Assembly (NCBI GenBank): GCA_024291935.2
Contig: CM044305.1
Span: 94,542,397-94,606,396, forward strand
Direction of reading: 5' to 3'
Origin: Okapia johnstoni
Lineage: Eukaryota; Chordata; Mammalia; Artiodactyla; Giraffidae
DNA length: 64,000 bases
Part shown: positions 1-9,928 of the stretch, piece after piece
How the letters are laid out: every line of letters starts with the position of its first letter
How positions within the stretch are numbered: position 1 is the first letter of the stretch
Position numbers and translations under genes: made by a program
Notes under the pieces: generated by a model
What the model was told of the DNA's origin: nothing
Seen by the model: the letters and a program-made list of their open reading frames with translations, nothing else
The model's database searches: none

Positions 1-355
1 CTTCTGTGCTATTCTCTTATTACTGGGAGCTGAGGTCCATATGACAGTAGAATTGTGAACAATTTTTTACCCAGAGACTTGGGTTGAGATGGAAATTGCA
101 GCTTCCTCTCTGTGAGATGGCTTCCAACTCTCCCGTTCAGGTTTTTCTGGCTTCATGATGGAGCCCACAGTCCATCTCCCTGCTTCTGTCCTTGTCGACC
201 CTCTCGGCTGTTCTCACCCCATCACAGGACTGATTGATCTAAAGTACTCCAGATGCTGACCTATGACAGTTCGAAGGGGCTTCCCCACCCCGACCTTCGT
301 GTCCTGCCCCAGATGAGCACTGTGCTTAACATCAAGCCTTTTACAGAAGCTTAAT

Positions 356-602
356 GACAAGTGAAAGTGTTGGCCTTAGTCACTTCAGTCGTGTCCAACT
401 CTTTGGGACTCCATGGACTGTAGCCCACCAATCTCCTCTGTCCATGGAATTTGCTAGGCAAGAACACTGGAGTGGGTAACCATTCCCTTCTCCAAGGGAT
501 CTTCCAGATCCAGGGATCGACCCGGGTCTCCTGCATTGCGGGCAGATTCTTTACCACCTGAGCCATCAGGAAAGCCCCAGACCCGAGCCACCAGGGAAGC
601 CC
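356..602 (-). mobile_element. Bov-tA SINE, antisense
   Basis: A ruminant tRNA-derived SINE inserted in reverse orientation. It reads from the body (cagtcgtgtccaactc) on the left to the tRNA-like head (ccaccagggaagcc) on the right. It is flanked by a perfect 12-bp target-site duplication, CAGAAGCTTAAT, at 344-355 and 603-614. The head end is odd: the gagcca..gaaagcccc segment is present twice in a row, at about 560-578 and 585-602. The open frame across it is a SINE shadow, not a gene. Confidence 0.93.
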
Positions 603-614
603 CAGAAGCTTAAT

Positions 615-1516
615 ACATACAGACAATGAAACATGTGCGTTTGCATTTTCAATTCAGGGAGAAGCTGGGTTAAGGGGCACTTCAGGGTCTGGATATTGGA
701 TAGGAAGTAGAACTAGAGTAAAGGCAGGCTCTTCAGGGAAGTGCCACACTCAGTGCTCCAAGGAGACTGGCCTCTGGAGACAGGGAGAAGCAAACAAGGA
801 AACCAGGGTCAGGAGAGGGAACTATAAAAAAGGGGTGCAGCTTGCATTAAGCTGGCTCCTACTTATTTGTGATTCAGAAAGAGCCCAATGCTCCAGCACT
901 AAAAGAGCTGTGCCCCCCTCCCTATCTTACAAGGACACAAGAAAGACAGAGAAGAGACACAGACCCATGAGGGCAATGGAACACTTCATAGGGGAGAAAC
1001 CTGGAGCTGCCGGCAGTGCAGTGCAGTGAATTTTATTAGTAAGCATTATCTCTCTTGCTTTCAGAAAATAAAAAATGGCCTTAATAGCTTAAGGCATCCT
1101 TACGAACAAAATATATACTGCAGCTTCCTTGTAACATTTTTCACTATAGAACAAAACAAGGCAGGTCCATCATGGACTCCATTAAAGGAGCCTTAGTTAC
1201 TGAAGTATCCAAAGTATCTTGCCATTAGGTGTTCCCAAGTCAGGAAACCTGAAGAAAGTGTTATTGTGATGCCATGAAAAATCAAAGCATCTAACAAAGT
1301 GAGATACTTTCTTTCCTTTGCTGTAATGACTGTACAGGCTACTAGCAGGACATACCTTGGCCCAGGCCCACTCTGGGTCAATAGCAACAAATCTGTAGAA
1401 CAAAGGTGAGCATAGCTTGAGTCAAGGTCAATAGCCCTACATTAATTCCAAGCAAGAGAATATGAAGAATTTGACAAGTCCACAAATACAATGTCATATA
1501 TCTATATTCTTATTTG
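615..1516. other. intergenic, no gene recognised
   Basis: About 900 bases with no recognisable gene or retroposon. Short open frames at 835-1029 and 1193-1403 have no recognisable domain and look like chance. Confidence 0.5.
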
Positions 1517-1739
1517 GGCTTCCCTGGTGGCTCAGATGATAAAGAATCTGCCTGCCAATGCAGGAGACCCTGTTTCTATCCCTGGGTCAGGAAGATCCCC
1601 TGGAGAAGGGCATGGCAACCCACTCCGATATTCTTGCCTGGAGAATCCCATGGACAGAGGAGCCTGGCAGGCTGCAGTCCATAGGGTTGCAAAGAGTCAG
1701 ACACGACTGAGTGACTAACACCGTCACATTTTCACATAT
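1517..1739 (+). mobile_element. Bov-tA SINE, sense
   Basis: A near full-length SINE that starts with the tRNA-derived head gggcttccctggtggctcag and ends in the body gacacgactgagtgactaac. A short direct repeat CTTATTT flanks it at 1510-1516 and 1740-1746, consistent with a target-site duplication. Confidence 0.92.
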
Positions 1740-2068
1740 GCTTATTTATTCCCTTTTTACTTTCAAAAATAATTGAAGTAGCTTACAATCGGTAAGTTCT
1801 TGGTATAATTAGATTAAAATATGTTAACAAAGAATAAAAGAAGTGCAAAGGGAGGGAAATGGGAACAAACAAAACATACTGATATCCCTCCCTTATTTTT
1901 AGTATACTAAAACAATCAAGCATAATTCAGAACCAAGTTTCCTGGCAACCAAGGTGAAAGTCAAAACCTAATGTCAATACTTTGATGCTAATAGTCCCAT
2001 CCATAATGGCTACTCCATGGATTTCTGCAAGATGTAACCCATTTATCTCCCAGTCAATTAAAAAGGTT

Positions 2069-2537
2069 CAGTTCAATTCAGTTGCTCAGTCACGTCCAAC
2101 TCTTTGTGACCCCATGGATTCCAGCATGCCTGGCTTCCCTGTCCATCATCAACTCCCAGAACTTGCTCAAACTCATGCCCATCAAGTCGGTGATGCCATC
2201 CAACCACCTTACCCTCTGTTGTCCCCTTCTCCTCCTGCCTTCAATCTTTCTCAGTATCGGGGTCTTTTCAAAGGAGTTAATTCTTTGCACCAGGTGGCCA
2301 AAATTTTGGAGCTTCAGCTGCAGCATCAGTCATTCCAATGAATATTAAGGATTGATTTCCTTTAGGATGGACTGGTTTGATCTCCTTGCCATCCAAGGGA
2401 CTCTCAAGAGTCTTCTCCAACACCCCAGTTCAAAAGCATCAATTCTTCAGGGCTCAGCTTTCTTTATGGTCCAACTCTCACATCCATGCATGATTACTGG
2501 AAAAACCATAGCTTTGACTAGACGGATACTTGTCGGC
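2069..2537 (-). mobile_element. BovB (RTE) LINE 3' fragment, antisense
   Basis: A 5'-truncated BovB retrotransposon inserted in reverse. The left edge carries the ttcagttcaattcag 3' tail. The interior matches the C-terminal part of the BovB reverse-transcriptase ORF; the minus frame contains the recognisable [18 protein letters not shown] segment. A near-perfect target-site duplication, ATTAAAAAGGTT at 2057-2068 and ATTAAAAGGTT at 2538-2548, flanks it. The reading frames are broken, so it is inactive. Confidence 0.93.
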
Positions 2538-2548
2538 ATTAAAAGGTT

Positions 2549-3160
2549 AGCAAGAAAATATAGTTGAACTGGACTAGGGATGTAGTGGGATTTAGGAAGT
2601 CAAGTATCTCCTATACCCCATCACAGCTGGCTCAGGACGTTTCTATGAAGCTATCAGATCAGTAGATCTTCCTGGACTTCCCATTGACAATTAGGCCTTT
2701 TTTGTCTGCCTGAGTACTACTACCAGTTCCCAGAGCTTCTTGGTCCTTCACATATCAGTCGTACGTGAGAGGAGAACCCATCTGATGTCTGTTTCCTGGC
2801 CAGGCCAGCTCCTAACTTTTCTTCTAGAGAATGTCCTAACATGGTTCATCTTGGAATTTTATGGTGTCATCGTTGTTGCCTGGGAATTCTCTAGATTCCC
2901 TGTTAGCTCTTTGGTATACAGCTGGTCAGTCCATCTCTTCAGAAGTGGTGGCTTGCCCTGCTTTCCCAGTCCTGAGTGAGCTCTATGAGCTGTCTGTGGC
3001 TTCTGCCTTACCTCTGACACTCCTCCTCTCAGCAGACTCAAAATTCATTCATCTGCAGAGTTTTTGTGAACCCTCTGGCTACGGTATGGAAACAGGGGTG
3101 CTTCTGTATGATGGGTTTCATTGCTCCCATTGTCTGAAAGAAGAAAGCAGACGTACTCAC
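2549..3160. other. intergenic, no gene recognised
   Basis: Mostly unique sequence with no recognisable repeat. On the minus strand near 3050 a ctctgcag acceptor-like sequence lies close to a cagag|gtaagg donor-like sequence. This could be a short downstream exon of the candidate at 3161-3258, but it is speculative. Confidence 0.35.
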
Positions 3161-3258
3161 TAGGAGAAACAAACTTTTTCTTGACCCCAATCTTGGAGAA
3201 GAATTTTTCATGAGGTTTCATATAAGGAGGAGCATTGAGCAATATAATAGATGACATC
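3161..3258 (-). other. candidate internal exon or exon relic
   Basis: On the minus strand a pyrimidine-rich acceptor (tgttttgttcctgttccag) immediately precedes a 98-bp segment that ends at a consensus donor, CCTA|gtgagtacg. The segment has an open frame with the lysine-rich stretch KPHEKFFSKIGVKKKFVSP. I do not recognise the protein. The exon-like structure is seen directly; its expression and its parent gene are unknown. It could equally be chance or an exon relic. Confidence 0.22.
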
Positions 3259-4000
3259 CTGGAACAGGAACAAAACATGGGAAGTCAGCTGCTAACTACA
3301 AAAAACATCAATGCACAACTGTGCATCTGGTGCTCATAAATCAAAACCTCACTGAGCTTATGATGCAGTTGCTGACACTCCAAGCCCATGACGGTTTAGT
3401 CTGTGACCAGGCACGCCCCCACATGCCCATCCCAACCAGTATTGCCATGATTTTAAGAATTTGAGCTCCCCAAATTCCTATTCTCCACTCTCTTCACTGG
3501 GCTTTAGCTGAGACCTGTCAGATGTGATTAAAGCTATTTCTTGTAATAAGCATGAGGCAGAGAAGCTCGTGGTAAGAGGTTTATGGGAGTCTCTACTTCC
3601 TAGATAGGTAGCAATATCCTGTGCAAAGGAAAAGAAGATATTTGTTATGGCCCTGTAACTCTTGGTTCCTCTGCCTGGCAGCCATCCCCAGTTCCTCAGT
3701 TCCCTCAGACCGCTGGATGGAGGCTTTTCTCTGTCCTGAAGGGGGCTGACACAAGGGCTTCTCCTAAGGAAAGCTCCTCCTTTTCTCCACTCTCTATTTA
3801 TTACCCTGCGCTTCACTTGATTGTAGCTTCATTTCCTTGAAATAGGAGGTGCCTGATTGGCAACAAGGATGAGGAAAAGGGGATTTAATATGGAGATGGA
3901 GACAGAGAGTGTGGAGTTCACCTAGAGAGGAGTTCTAGCCACCTCCTTTTGTCTCTGGAGCCAGAAAGAGGAGAGGAGAAGCTTCATCTCTAAATCTTAC
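3259..4000. other. intergenic, no gene recognised
   Basis: Unique-looking sequence. The 112-codon minus-strand frame at 3478-3816 has no recognisable domain or repeat signature and is treated as chance. Confidence 0.4.
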
Positions 4001-4315
4001 TTTCCTTTATACCTCTGTAGGGGTGCATGCAAGTGAAAAGAATGGTTGCCAAACCCTTCTCCAGGGGATCTTCCCTATCGAGAGATAGAACCGGTGTCTC
4101 TTATGTCTCCTGCATTGGCAGGCAGGTTCTTTATCACTAGTGCCTCCTGAGAGGCCCATGTATGTGTATGCTTCCTTCTTGAAACTTCTCTAAACTTGAG
4201 AAAATCCACCACCCCTTGATGAAAGATAAAGATCTTGGACTTTGGAACCAGGAAAATTTGAGATCACCCTTTAGCTCTTGGGTGAGAAAAATGTACCCAT
4301 CAGTTGCAAGTTGTG
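4001..4315. repeat. local duplication, copy 1
   Basis: This block shares extensive identity with 6125-6530, including 73 identical bases (4154-4226 versus 6375-6447). It contains the tRNA-head half of an antisense Bov-tA SINE (about 4030-4157). The SINE is missing an internal section that copy 2 retains. To the right the block runs into a MIR that is longer here than in copy 2. Confidence 0.85.
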
Positions 4316-4440
4316 TGAATTTGTGCTAGTAAATTCTGGCCCTCAATTTATTCATCTGTAAAATGTAGGTAATACTACACATACTGCAACATTGTGAAGC
4401 TTACCAACAATACATGTAAAGTGCTGCACATTAAAAAAAA
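4228..4440 (+). mobile_element. MIR SINE, sense
   Basis: A diverged ancient mammalian MIR. It has the acttggaaccagg-like start, the ctcaatttattcatctgtaaaatg core and the acatgtaaagtgctgcaca end, closed by a short A-run. It overlaps the right part of duplication copy 1. Confidence 0.6.
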
Positions 4441-4909
4441 AATGATATCCAGTAGCAACCTGGTTTGGAAGCAATTGTATAGGCTTTATATTAAGAAAGC
4501 CCTGAGTTCATATCCCAGCCAATAGGAATCCAATATAGGAGTCCTCTGTTCTGCTTATGTCAGGAAAATTAGCCTATCCCCTCTCCTTCCCAGGCCATGA
4601 GAGATGCCCCATAGGAAGGAAAAATCAGGTATCTACCTGAGAATATGGGGAAAGTAAGGATTTCGCCAGAGAGAAATTGTGGAGAGTCTCGAATACTAGA
4701 AAGTGGTTACTGAAGTGGGAGAAAGGAGTCCATGAAGGAGAAGCTGATGTCTGAAGAGAGGCTACATTTGAAGGAGTGGGGAGGGGATTTGAGGGGAAAG
4801 GCTGCGAGGAATTCACAGGCACGTGGATTGAGGGAAGAATTCTCTGCAGCTCTTAATTTCCTTCCATATATCAGTGTAATCCAATGACATGGTTTTGAAA
4901 ACTCAGATA

Positions 4910-5100
4910 AAGACTAAGTTGCAATCACAGCAGTGCAATGTTAGGCAAGTCACTTGGCCTCTCTGAGTTTCCATTTCTCTCTTCCCTAGAGTGTGGCAGA
5001 AAAAAAAAAAAAAAGATACTCGTTTCATAACGTTCTTTGAGAGAATTAAGTGAAATAAGGGACAGGACATTACTGTGGTTGCCAGGTAGTAAGCTCTTAA
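4910..5100 (+). mobile_element. probable MIR SINE fragment
   Basis: The MIR-like core ggcaagtcacttggcctctctgagtttcc is followed by weakly matching sequence. An interrupting A-run at 5000-5015 blurs the alignment. Confidence 0.45.
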
Positions 5101-5828
5101 TTAAATTAGTGGCTGGGGCTTTTTGTGCTCAGAGAACTCCTTTTAAGCACTCTGTTTAGCTGTTATCCCATTTCCTCTTTCTTGTTTTTTTGACTTTGCA
5201 TGCAGGTGAGGGCCTCTTCACCACGTACACACAGATACTGTGTAAGCTGGCTATGGTCCTGGGCTTAGATTTGGGAACATTAGTAGAGGTGAACAGAGAA
5301 CAGATGTCCAAGGCCTAGAACTGGCTGAGAGAAGAGGCTATCCAGCATAGTCACAGGTTACCATGGCAACTAATTCACATCTTCTGAACCCGAGACACCT
5401 GACTCGGAAGAGAGAGGCTGAGAAAAGGACAGAAAGAGCAATAGGGCTTATGCTGCAAGATTCTGGTGGGAGTAAGGGAAAACCTGCAAAGGTCAGAGCC
5501 TCTACATTCAACTTGGCATCCTCAAAACATGCCTTGCCCTCTATGGCTCAGCCCACCTTGGTTAGAATTTCTCCTCCCAGAATTGCTTCCACTTAAAGTA
5601 ATGTGTTCACAAACCTCTGAACACCCCTTATGAGAAGGGAATTAGAACTGGAACCCAAGTGAGTGGGGATAGTTTTTTATCTATATCCCTGAACTGAATG
5701 TTTAAAGCCACTAAGTCATCTCAGGCATGAACACTTCTTTGAGTATTTAACAAGTCCTCTGCAATGAAAAGTTAGACTGTTAAGGAAATACTTTTAGAGT
5801 TCTTTGCATGCATGCAGGTGTGTATACA
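5101..5828. other. intergenic, no gene recognised
   Basis: No recognisable repeat or gene. A 77-codon plus frame at 5363-5596 has no domain features and is treated as chance. Confidence 0.45.
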
Positions 5829-5849
5829 TGTGTGTGTGTGTGTGTGTGT
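5829..5849. repeat. (TG)n microsatellite
   Basis: An uninterrupted run of about ten TG units, directly visible. Confidence 0.95.
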
Positions 5850-6124
5850 TAAATATGAGTTAGAGTGCTGTCTACAGTAAGTGAGAGGATTGAGAAATGA
5901 GGTGAGTGGCTACTGCTAAAATAATTGTTGTCCACTACACCAGTCCACCTAGAGCCAACCTTGGCTCACAGGCTCTTACAATAAAGTAAGTAGGTCACAG
6001 ATAGAAAGATGGGGAAGGACACTTCTTGGCTGTGGCTTTGATCTTTGCCTTTGGGCAGTGAAAACCAGGCTAGCAAGGATTCTTTCACTGAACACTTCCT
6101 ATGTTTCCAACTACAGCAATCCAC

Positions 6125-6530
6125 TGTACTTCCTTTATTTTTTGGTATTTGTGTGTGTGTGCATGCTAAGTTGCTTCAGTAGTGTCCAACTCTGTGCAAC
6201 CTTATGGACTGTAGCCTGCCAGGCTCCTCTGTCCACAGGATTCTCCAGGCAAGAATACTGGAATGGGCTGTCATGCCTTCTCCAGGGGATCTTCCCTACC
6301 CAGGGGTCAAACCTGCATCTCTTGTGTCTCCCGCATTGGCAGGTGAGTTCTTTATCAGTAGTGCCACCTGGGATGCCCATGTATGTGTATGCTTCCTTCT
6401 TGAAACTTCTCTAAACTTGAGAAAATCCACCACCCCTTGATGAAAGAAAACGACCATGGATTTTGGAACCAGGATAATTTGAGTTCACACTTTAGCTCTT
6501 GGGTGAGAAAAATATACATCACTTGCGAGT
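6125..6530. repeat. local duplication, copy 2
   Basis: The partner of the block at 4001-4315. It carries a more complete antisense Bov-tA SINE (about 6162-6378), then the 73 bases identical to copy 1, then a MIR start that breaks off near 6525. Copy 1 has the fuller MIR and copy 2 the fuller SINE, so the copies were edited differently after duplication. Confidence 0.85.
6162..6378 (-). mobile_element. Bov-tA SINE, antisense
   Basis: A reverse-oriented SINE running from gctaagttgcttcagt to the tRNA-like head gccacctgggatgccc. It lies inside duplication copy 2. The overlapping open frames on both strands are SINE shadows. Confidence 0.92.
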
Positions 6531-6703
6531 AACGAATAAAATTTTTTACAACATGAGAAATTGTACCAGGTACTGTGCCAGTTCCTGGGACTCAGTCCCA
6601 TGCCCACTCTCCTTCCCTTCTCTGGGTAAGTTAATGCATGGTGCACAAATTTCCTTGAAAATTCAGAGTGCTTCTAGTTTAATGCCATCTCTCCATCTCC
6701 ATA

Positions 6704-6736
6704 TACTTCTTTAGTTCTCTAGTAACTAAAGAAGTA
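6704..6736. repeat. perfect 13-bp inverted repeat
   Basis: TACTTCTTTAGTT at 6704-6716 is followed by a 7-base loop and its exact reverse complement at 6724-6736. A partial further copy (tacttcttcttctttagtaac) follows directly at 6740-6760. No known element explains it. Confidence 0.85.
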
Positions 6737-7016
6737 AGTATACTTCTTCTTCTTTAGTAACTTTAGTTGATCTCTTTTCTCTTTTTCATTTTTCAAAGAA
6801 ATAGATATGGCTTCCATATTTGCCAAAGCAAGCATTCCACCTATCTCTTGGACTTACCCTTTCTTACATTCATCAGGATTTTGTTCCAGTCACTATTAAC
6901 CCTTGACTTGACACCAAATCTTTAATCTCTACATCTGCACTAGAGATTGTTAGTTAATAAATATTTCCTTCAGCTAACAAACGTGTTAGGATCATGCTTA
7001 CACTAAGAAGCCCTTT

Positions 7017-7181
7017 TGGGACTTCCCTGGTGGTCCAGTGGCTCAGACTCCATGCTCCCAATGCAGGGGGCCCGAGTTCCATCCCTGGTCAGGGAACTAG
7101 ATTCCACATGCCACAACTAAAGATCCTGCATGCCACAACAAAGACCCAGCACAGCCAAATAAATAAAAACAAACATTTTAA
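7017..7181 (+). mobile_element. CHR-type tRNA-derived SINE, sense
   Basis: It begins gggacttccctggtggtcca, runs through ccctggtcagggaactaga and ends with the agccaaataaataaaaac A-rich tail. This structure is typical of the CHR SINEs shared by whales, hippos and ruminants. A 9-bp duplication AAGCCCTTT at 7008-7016 and 7182-7190 flanks it. Confidence 0.88.
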
Positions 7182-7699
7182 AAGCCCTTTCAATAGTCCT
7201 TGCATCCCTTAAGTATCTATTTTGCTCCTTTAGTTTCACCACTAAAACTGTCCTGGGCATTTTCTACACCAGTGTGTGACCTCTACTCTCCCTCTTTCTC
7301 ATTCCCTTGAAATCTGTCAACCACTAAAGATCTTCTAATCATTCAAATCGATAGTATTTTCTCATCTTACTACTACTTCTCTGACTCCACTACCATATTA
7401 ACAATGTTGATCACTCAACCCTCTCGAAATCCCTTTCTCACAATTTGCTGTTTCTCTCCCCTCCCTAACGACAATCTCTCATCTACTGCCATTATAGCTG
7501 TCCCTCCTTGCCATTTCAGGTTAAGGGAGGCATTCCTTTAAGCTTTTACGTTTGACTATTGTCTCTCCCTAAGTTCATCTCATTCATTTCTATAGTTGCA
7601 AAGATCACTTTTTAGAAACTTCTCCCAGTTTTAGTCTCAAGTCCAAACTTCTCTTCAAGGTAGCCATCCCATAACTGTAACTGGCATCACCATTCTTTT

Positions 7700-7861
7700 T
7701 TTTTTAATAGGAGGAAAATTGCTTTACAATGTTATGTTGGTTTCTGCCATACAATAATGCAAACCATCCGTAATTATACTTGCATCACCTCCCTCTTGAG
7801 CCTCCCACCCTGTCCCTAGAGGGATGGTCATCACGGAGCCCCAGGCTGGGCTCCCTGCATT
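7700..7861 (-). mobile_element. 5'-truncated ruminant L1, antisense
   Basis: A short L1 insertion that starts with a poly-T run (reverse of the poly-A tail) and continues taggaggaaaattgctttac, a typical ruminant L1 3' segment in reverse. An 11-bp target-site duplication ACCATTCTTTT at 7689-7699 and 7862-7872 flanks it. It is only about 160 bp long, so heavily 5'-truncated. Confidence 0.85.
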
Positions 7862-7899
7862 ACCATTCTTTTAGTTAAAAAGCTTCAAAACCTGTGTCG

Positions 7900-8320
7900 C
7901 ATATTTAATTTCTACCCCTCCCTCTTCCTCAACACCCACATCCTGTTAGTCACGAATTGCTTTTCTTTTACCTTCACAATGTCTCTCCTCTGTCCATTCC
8001 CTTCTTTGGCTTCCTTAGTTCAAGTGCTTAATACACAACTTTACATCCAGACTCTTGTATTGCAATAGCCTCTTAACTGCCTCTGGTTTCTCTCTTTGTC
8101 CGTCCTTCCTCGCACTGCTGACAGATTAATCTTCCTAAAGCACCACTTTAAAATCTCCCGTGGTTTCCCATTGTTTACAGATCCAGACCCCAAACCTTGC
8201 AAGTCAATAAGGTGCTCCACAGTTCAGCTGCTTCTGTCATTCCTGCTTTCCATATGGTCTGTGCCTCGAGCCACACTATGCTATCAGACCTTTCCATGAC
8301 CCGACTTGCAAATAGCCCAT
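7900..8320 (+). mobile_element. L2 LINE fragment
   Basis: Diverged sequence of L2 3'-region type, for example the pyrimidine-rich cctctggtttctctctttgtc stretch and the ctttccatgac segment. Identification rests on general resemblance only. Confidence 0.45.
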
Positions 8321-8329
8321 TGGTTAGTT

Positions 8330-8560
8330 GCATGCATGGACTCTGAACTCAGGCTCAGGTTCAAAACCCAGCTCTGCCACTTCATAGTTGTGTAACATTG
8401 GATGATCTATATACCCTCTCTGGTCTGAGTTTTCTCATCTATAGAATAGGGACAATAATGGAATCCTGCCTCATAGGCTTATTATCGGGATTAAATGAAG
8501 TAATGCATCTAGACTGCTTAGCACAGTGCTTGGTGCATAGAAAACAGTAATAGGTGGGGG
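8330..8560 (+). mobile_element. MIR SINE, sense
   Basis: A well-preserved MIR containing the cagctctgccacttcatag, tttctcatctatagaatag and gcacagtgcttggtgcatag segments. Confidence 0.85.
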
Positions 8561-8599
8561 ACAGGGTTTTATCCATATTATACCCCCCTCCTCGGTCTC

Positions 8600-8880
8600 T
8601 CCGCCCACTTCATTTCTTCCACCTTGAATGTCATCTTCCAATTTCACCTACTGAAGTCTTTTTCACCCTTTAAGCAACACCTCAAATGCTGTATCTTTTA
8701 GGAAGTCCTCTGCTTCCTTTAACTCAAGCACTTTGCTTGAATCTGTCTTTCGGCAATTTTCATCCCACCTTGGAACAAAGTCATCAGCCTTCTGTGCCAG
8801 ACTGAAAGCTCTTTTCTGCCTTAACTGTGTTCTAATCATGTCTGTAGGTGATACAGAATAGGAACTGAATAAATATACTG
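8600..8880 (+). mobile_element. L2 LINE 3' fragment
   Basis: It resembles the L2 3' region (tttaagcaacacctcaaatg, aggaagtcctctgcttcc) and closes in the aactgaataaata end. Confidence 0.6.
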
Positions 8881-9282
8881 ACTGTGGTTGGAAATCACGT
8901 GATTAAGTGGTACAGGATCAGAGATAGGTGCCCCATGACTGTGAAATAATTCAAGTTGCTAGTGGTGGTTCTAGCACCCTCTGTCTTTCTTTCTTCCCCT
9001 ATATCCTATTTCCAGTTATTTTGTTTCCCATCTTCTTTGTCTCCTGTCCTTAGTCTTGCTAGTGTGCCCCATGGCCATTATTTAATCCTGCTGATGGCCC
9101 TTGAGGGGGAAGAGGTTCCTATGACAACCTCAGATCTTGTCCCTTTGTCCTTACCACTTAAGCTTTGATGAAAACCACCCTCCTATCTACTACAGATTCT
9201 TACAAGAGGGGTTCATTAAATTTATGATCCAATTCTCCATCTGGAACCTGTGATAAAAATACAGAGCAGGACAACAACCCAA

Positions 9283-9425
9283 TCAGTAGGTATTGTCCCT
9301 ATTTTGCAGATGAGATAGCCGAAGTGCACTGAATTTACACAATTTGTCCAAGGTCACCTAGCTAGCAAAAGACCAAGTTGGGATTTGATGGTATTTCTGG
9401 CTTAAAAGCACATCATACTCTCTCC
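9283..9425 (-). mobile_element. MIR SINE, antisense
   Basis: A reverse-oriented MIR core: ccctattttgcagatgagat, then tccaaggtcacctagctagc. Confidence 0.8.
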
Positions 9426-9854
9426 ACTCTACTACACTACTATCCCTGTGTAAATGAATACCTGTACTCCAGAGTAAATCTCTCCACTTTTTTCTCGGCA
9501 CTTCGGCACAGTGGATTGGGTTCTTTTCTATAGGCTTTGCTATCACATTTCCTCACCGCTAGCCCCATTCTGTGATCCTCCACCACCAATGGATGTCAGA
9601 ATGCTTTCTCCAACTTCCTCATCTACTCTGAATTGAGTCCTCTGTGTGGACATCATCTTTGAGAACCCGAAAAATATATCTTCTCTATCACTTGATCACC
9701 TTCAAAATGAATTCCTTCATGTTTATCCAAAGAAACTAAGAAGGGCCCTAAAAATGCATCTAGTGAATTTCCCAAGATTGCATTCTAGAAAGAATGAGGC
9801 CATCTTTTGCACCTAATGGCTTCCTTAGAGAAAGAGTTAACACTGTTCTGGAAA

Positions 9855-9910
9855 AGAAGGAGGGGAGGAGGAGGAAAAGGAGAAGAAGAAGAAGAAGAAG
9901 GAGAAGAAAG
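9855..9910. repeat. GGA/GAA purine tract
   Basis: A polypurine microsatellite (aggaggaggaaaaggag, then gaagaagaagaag) ending just before the BovB insertion site at 9921. The Lys/Arg-rich open frame across it is low-complexity. Confidence 0.9.
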
Positions 9911-9928
9911 ACTTCTCGAATTTGTCTT

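Noticed and set aside
351..626. 91-codon minus-strand open frame
   Set aside because: It lies over the antisense Bov-tA SINE; these SINEs routinely give such frames.
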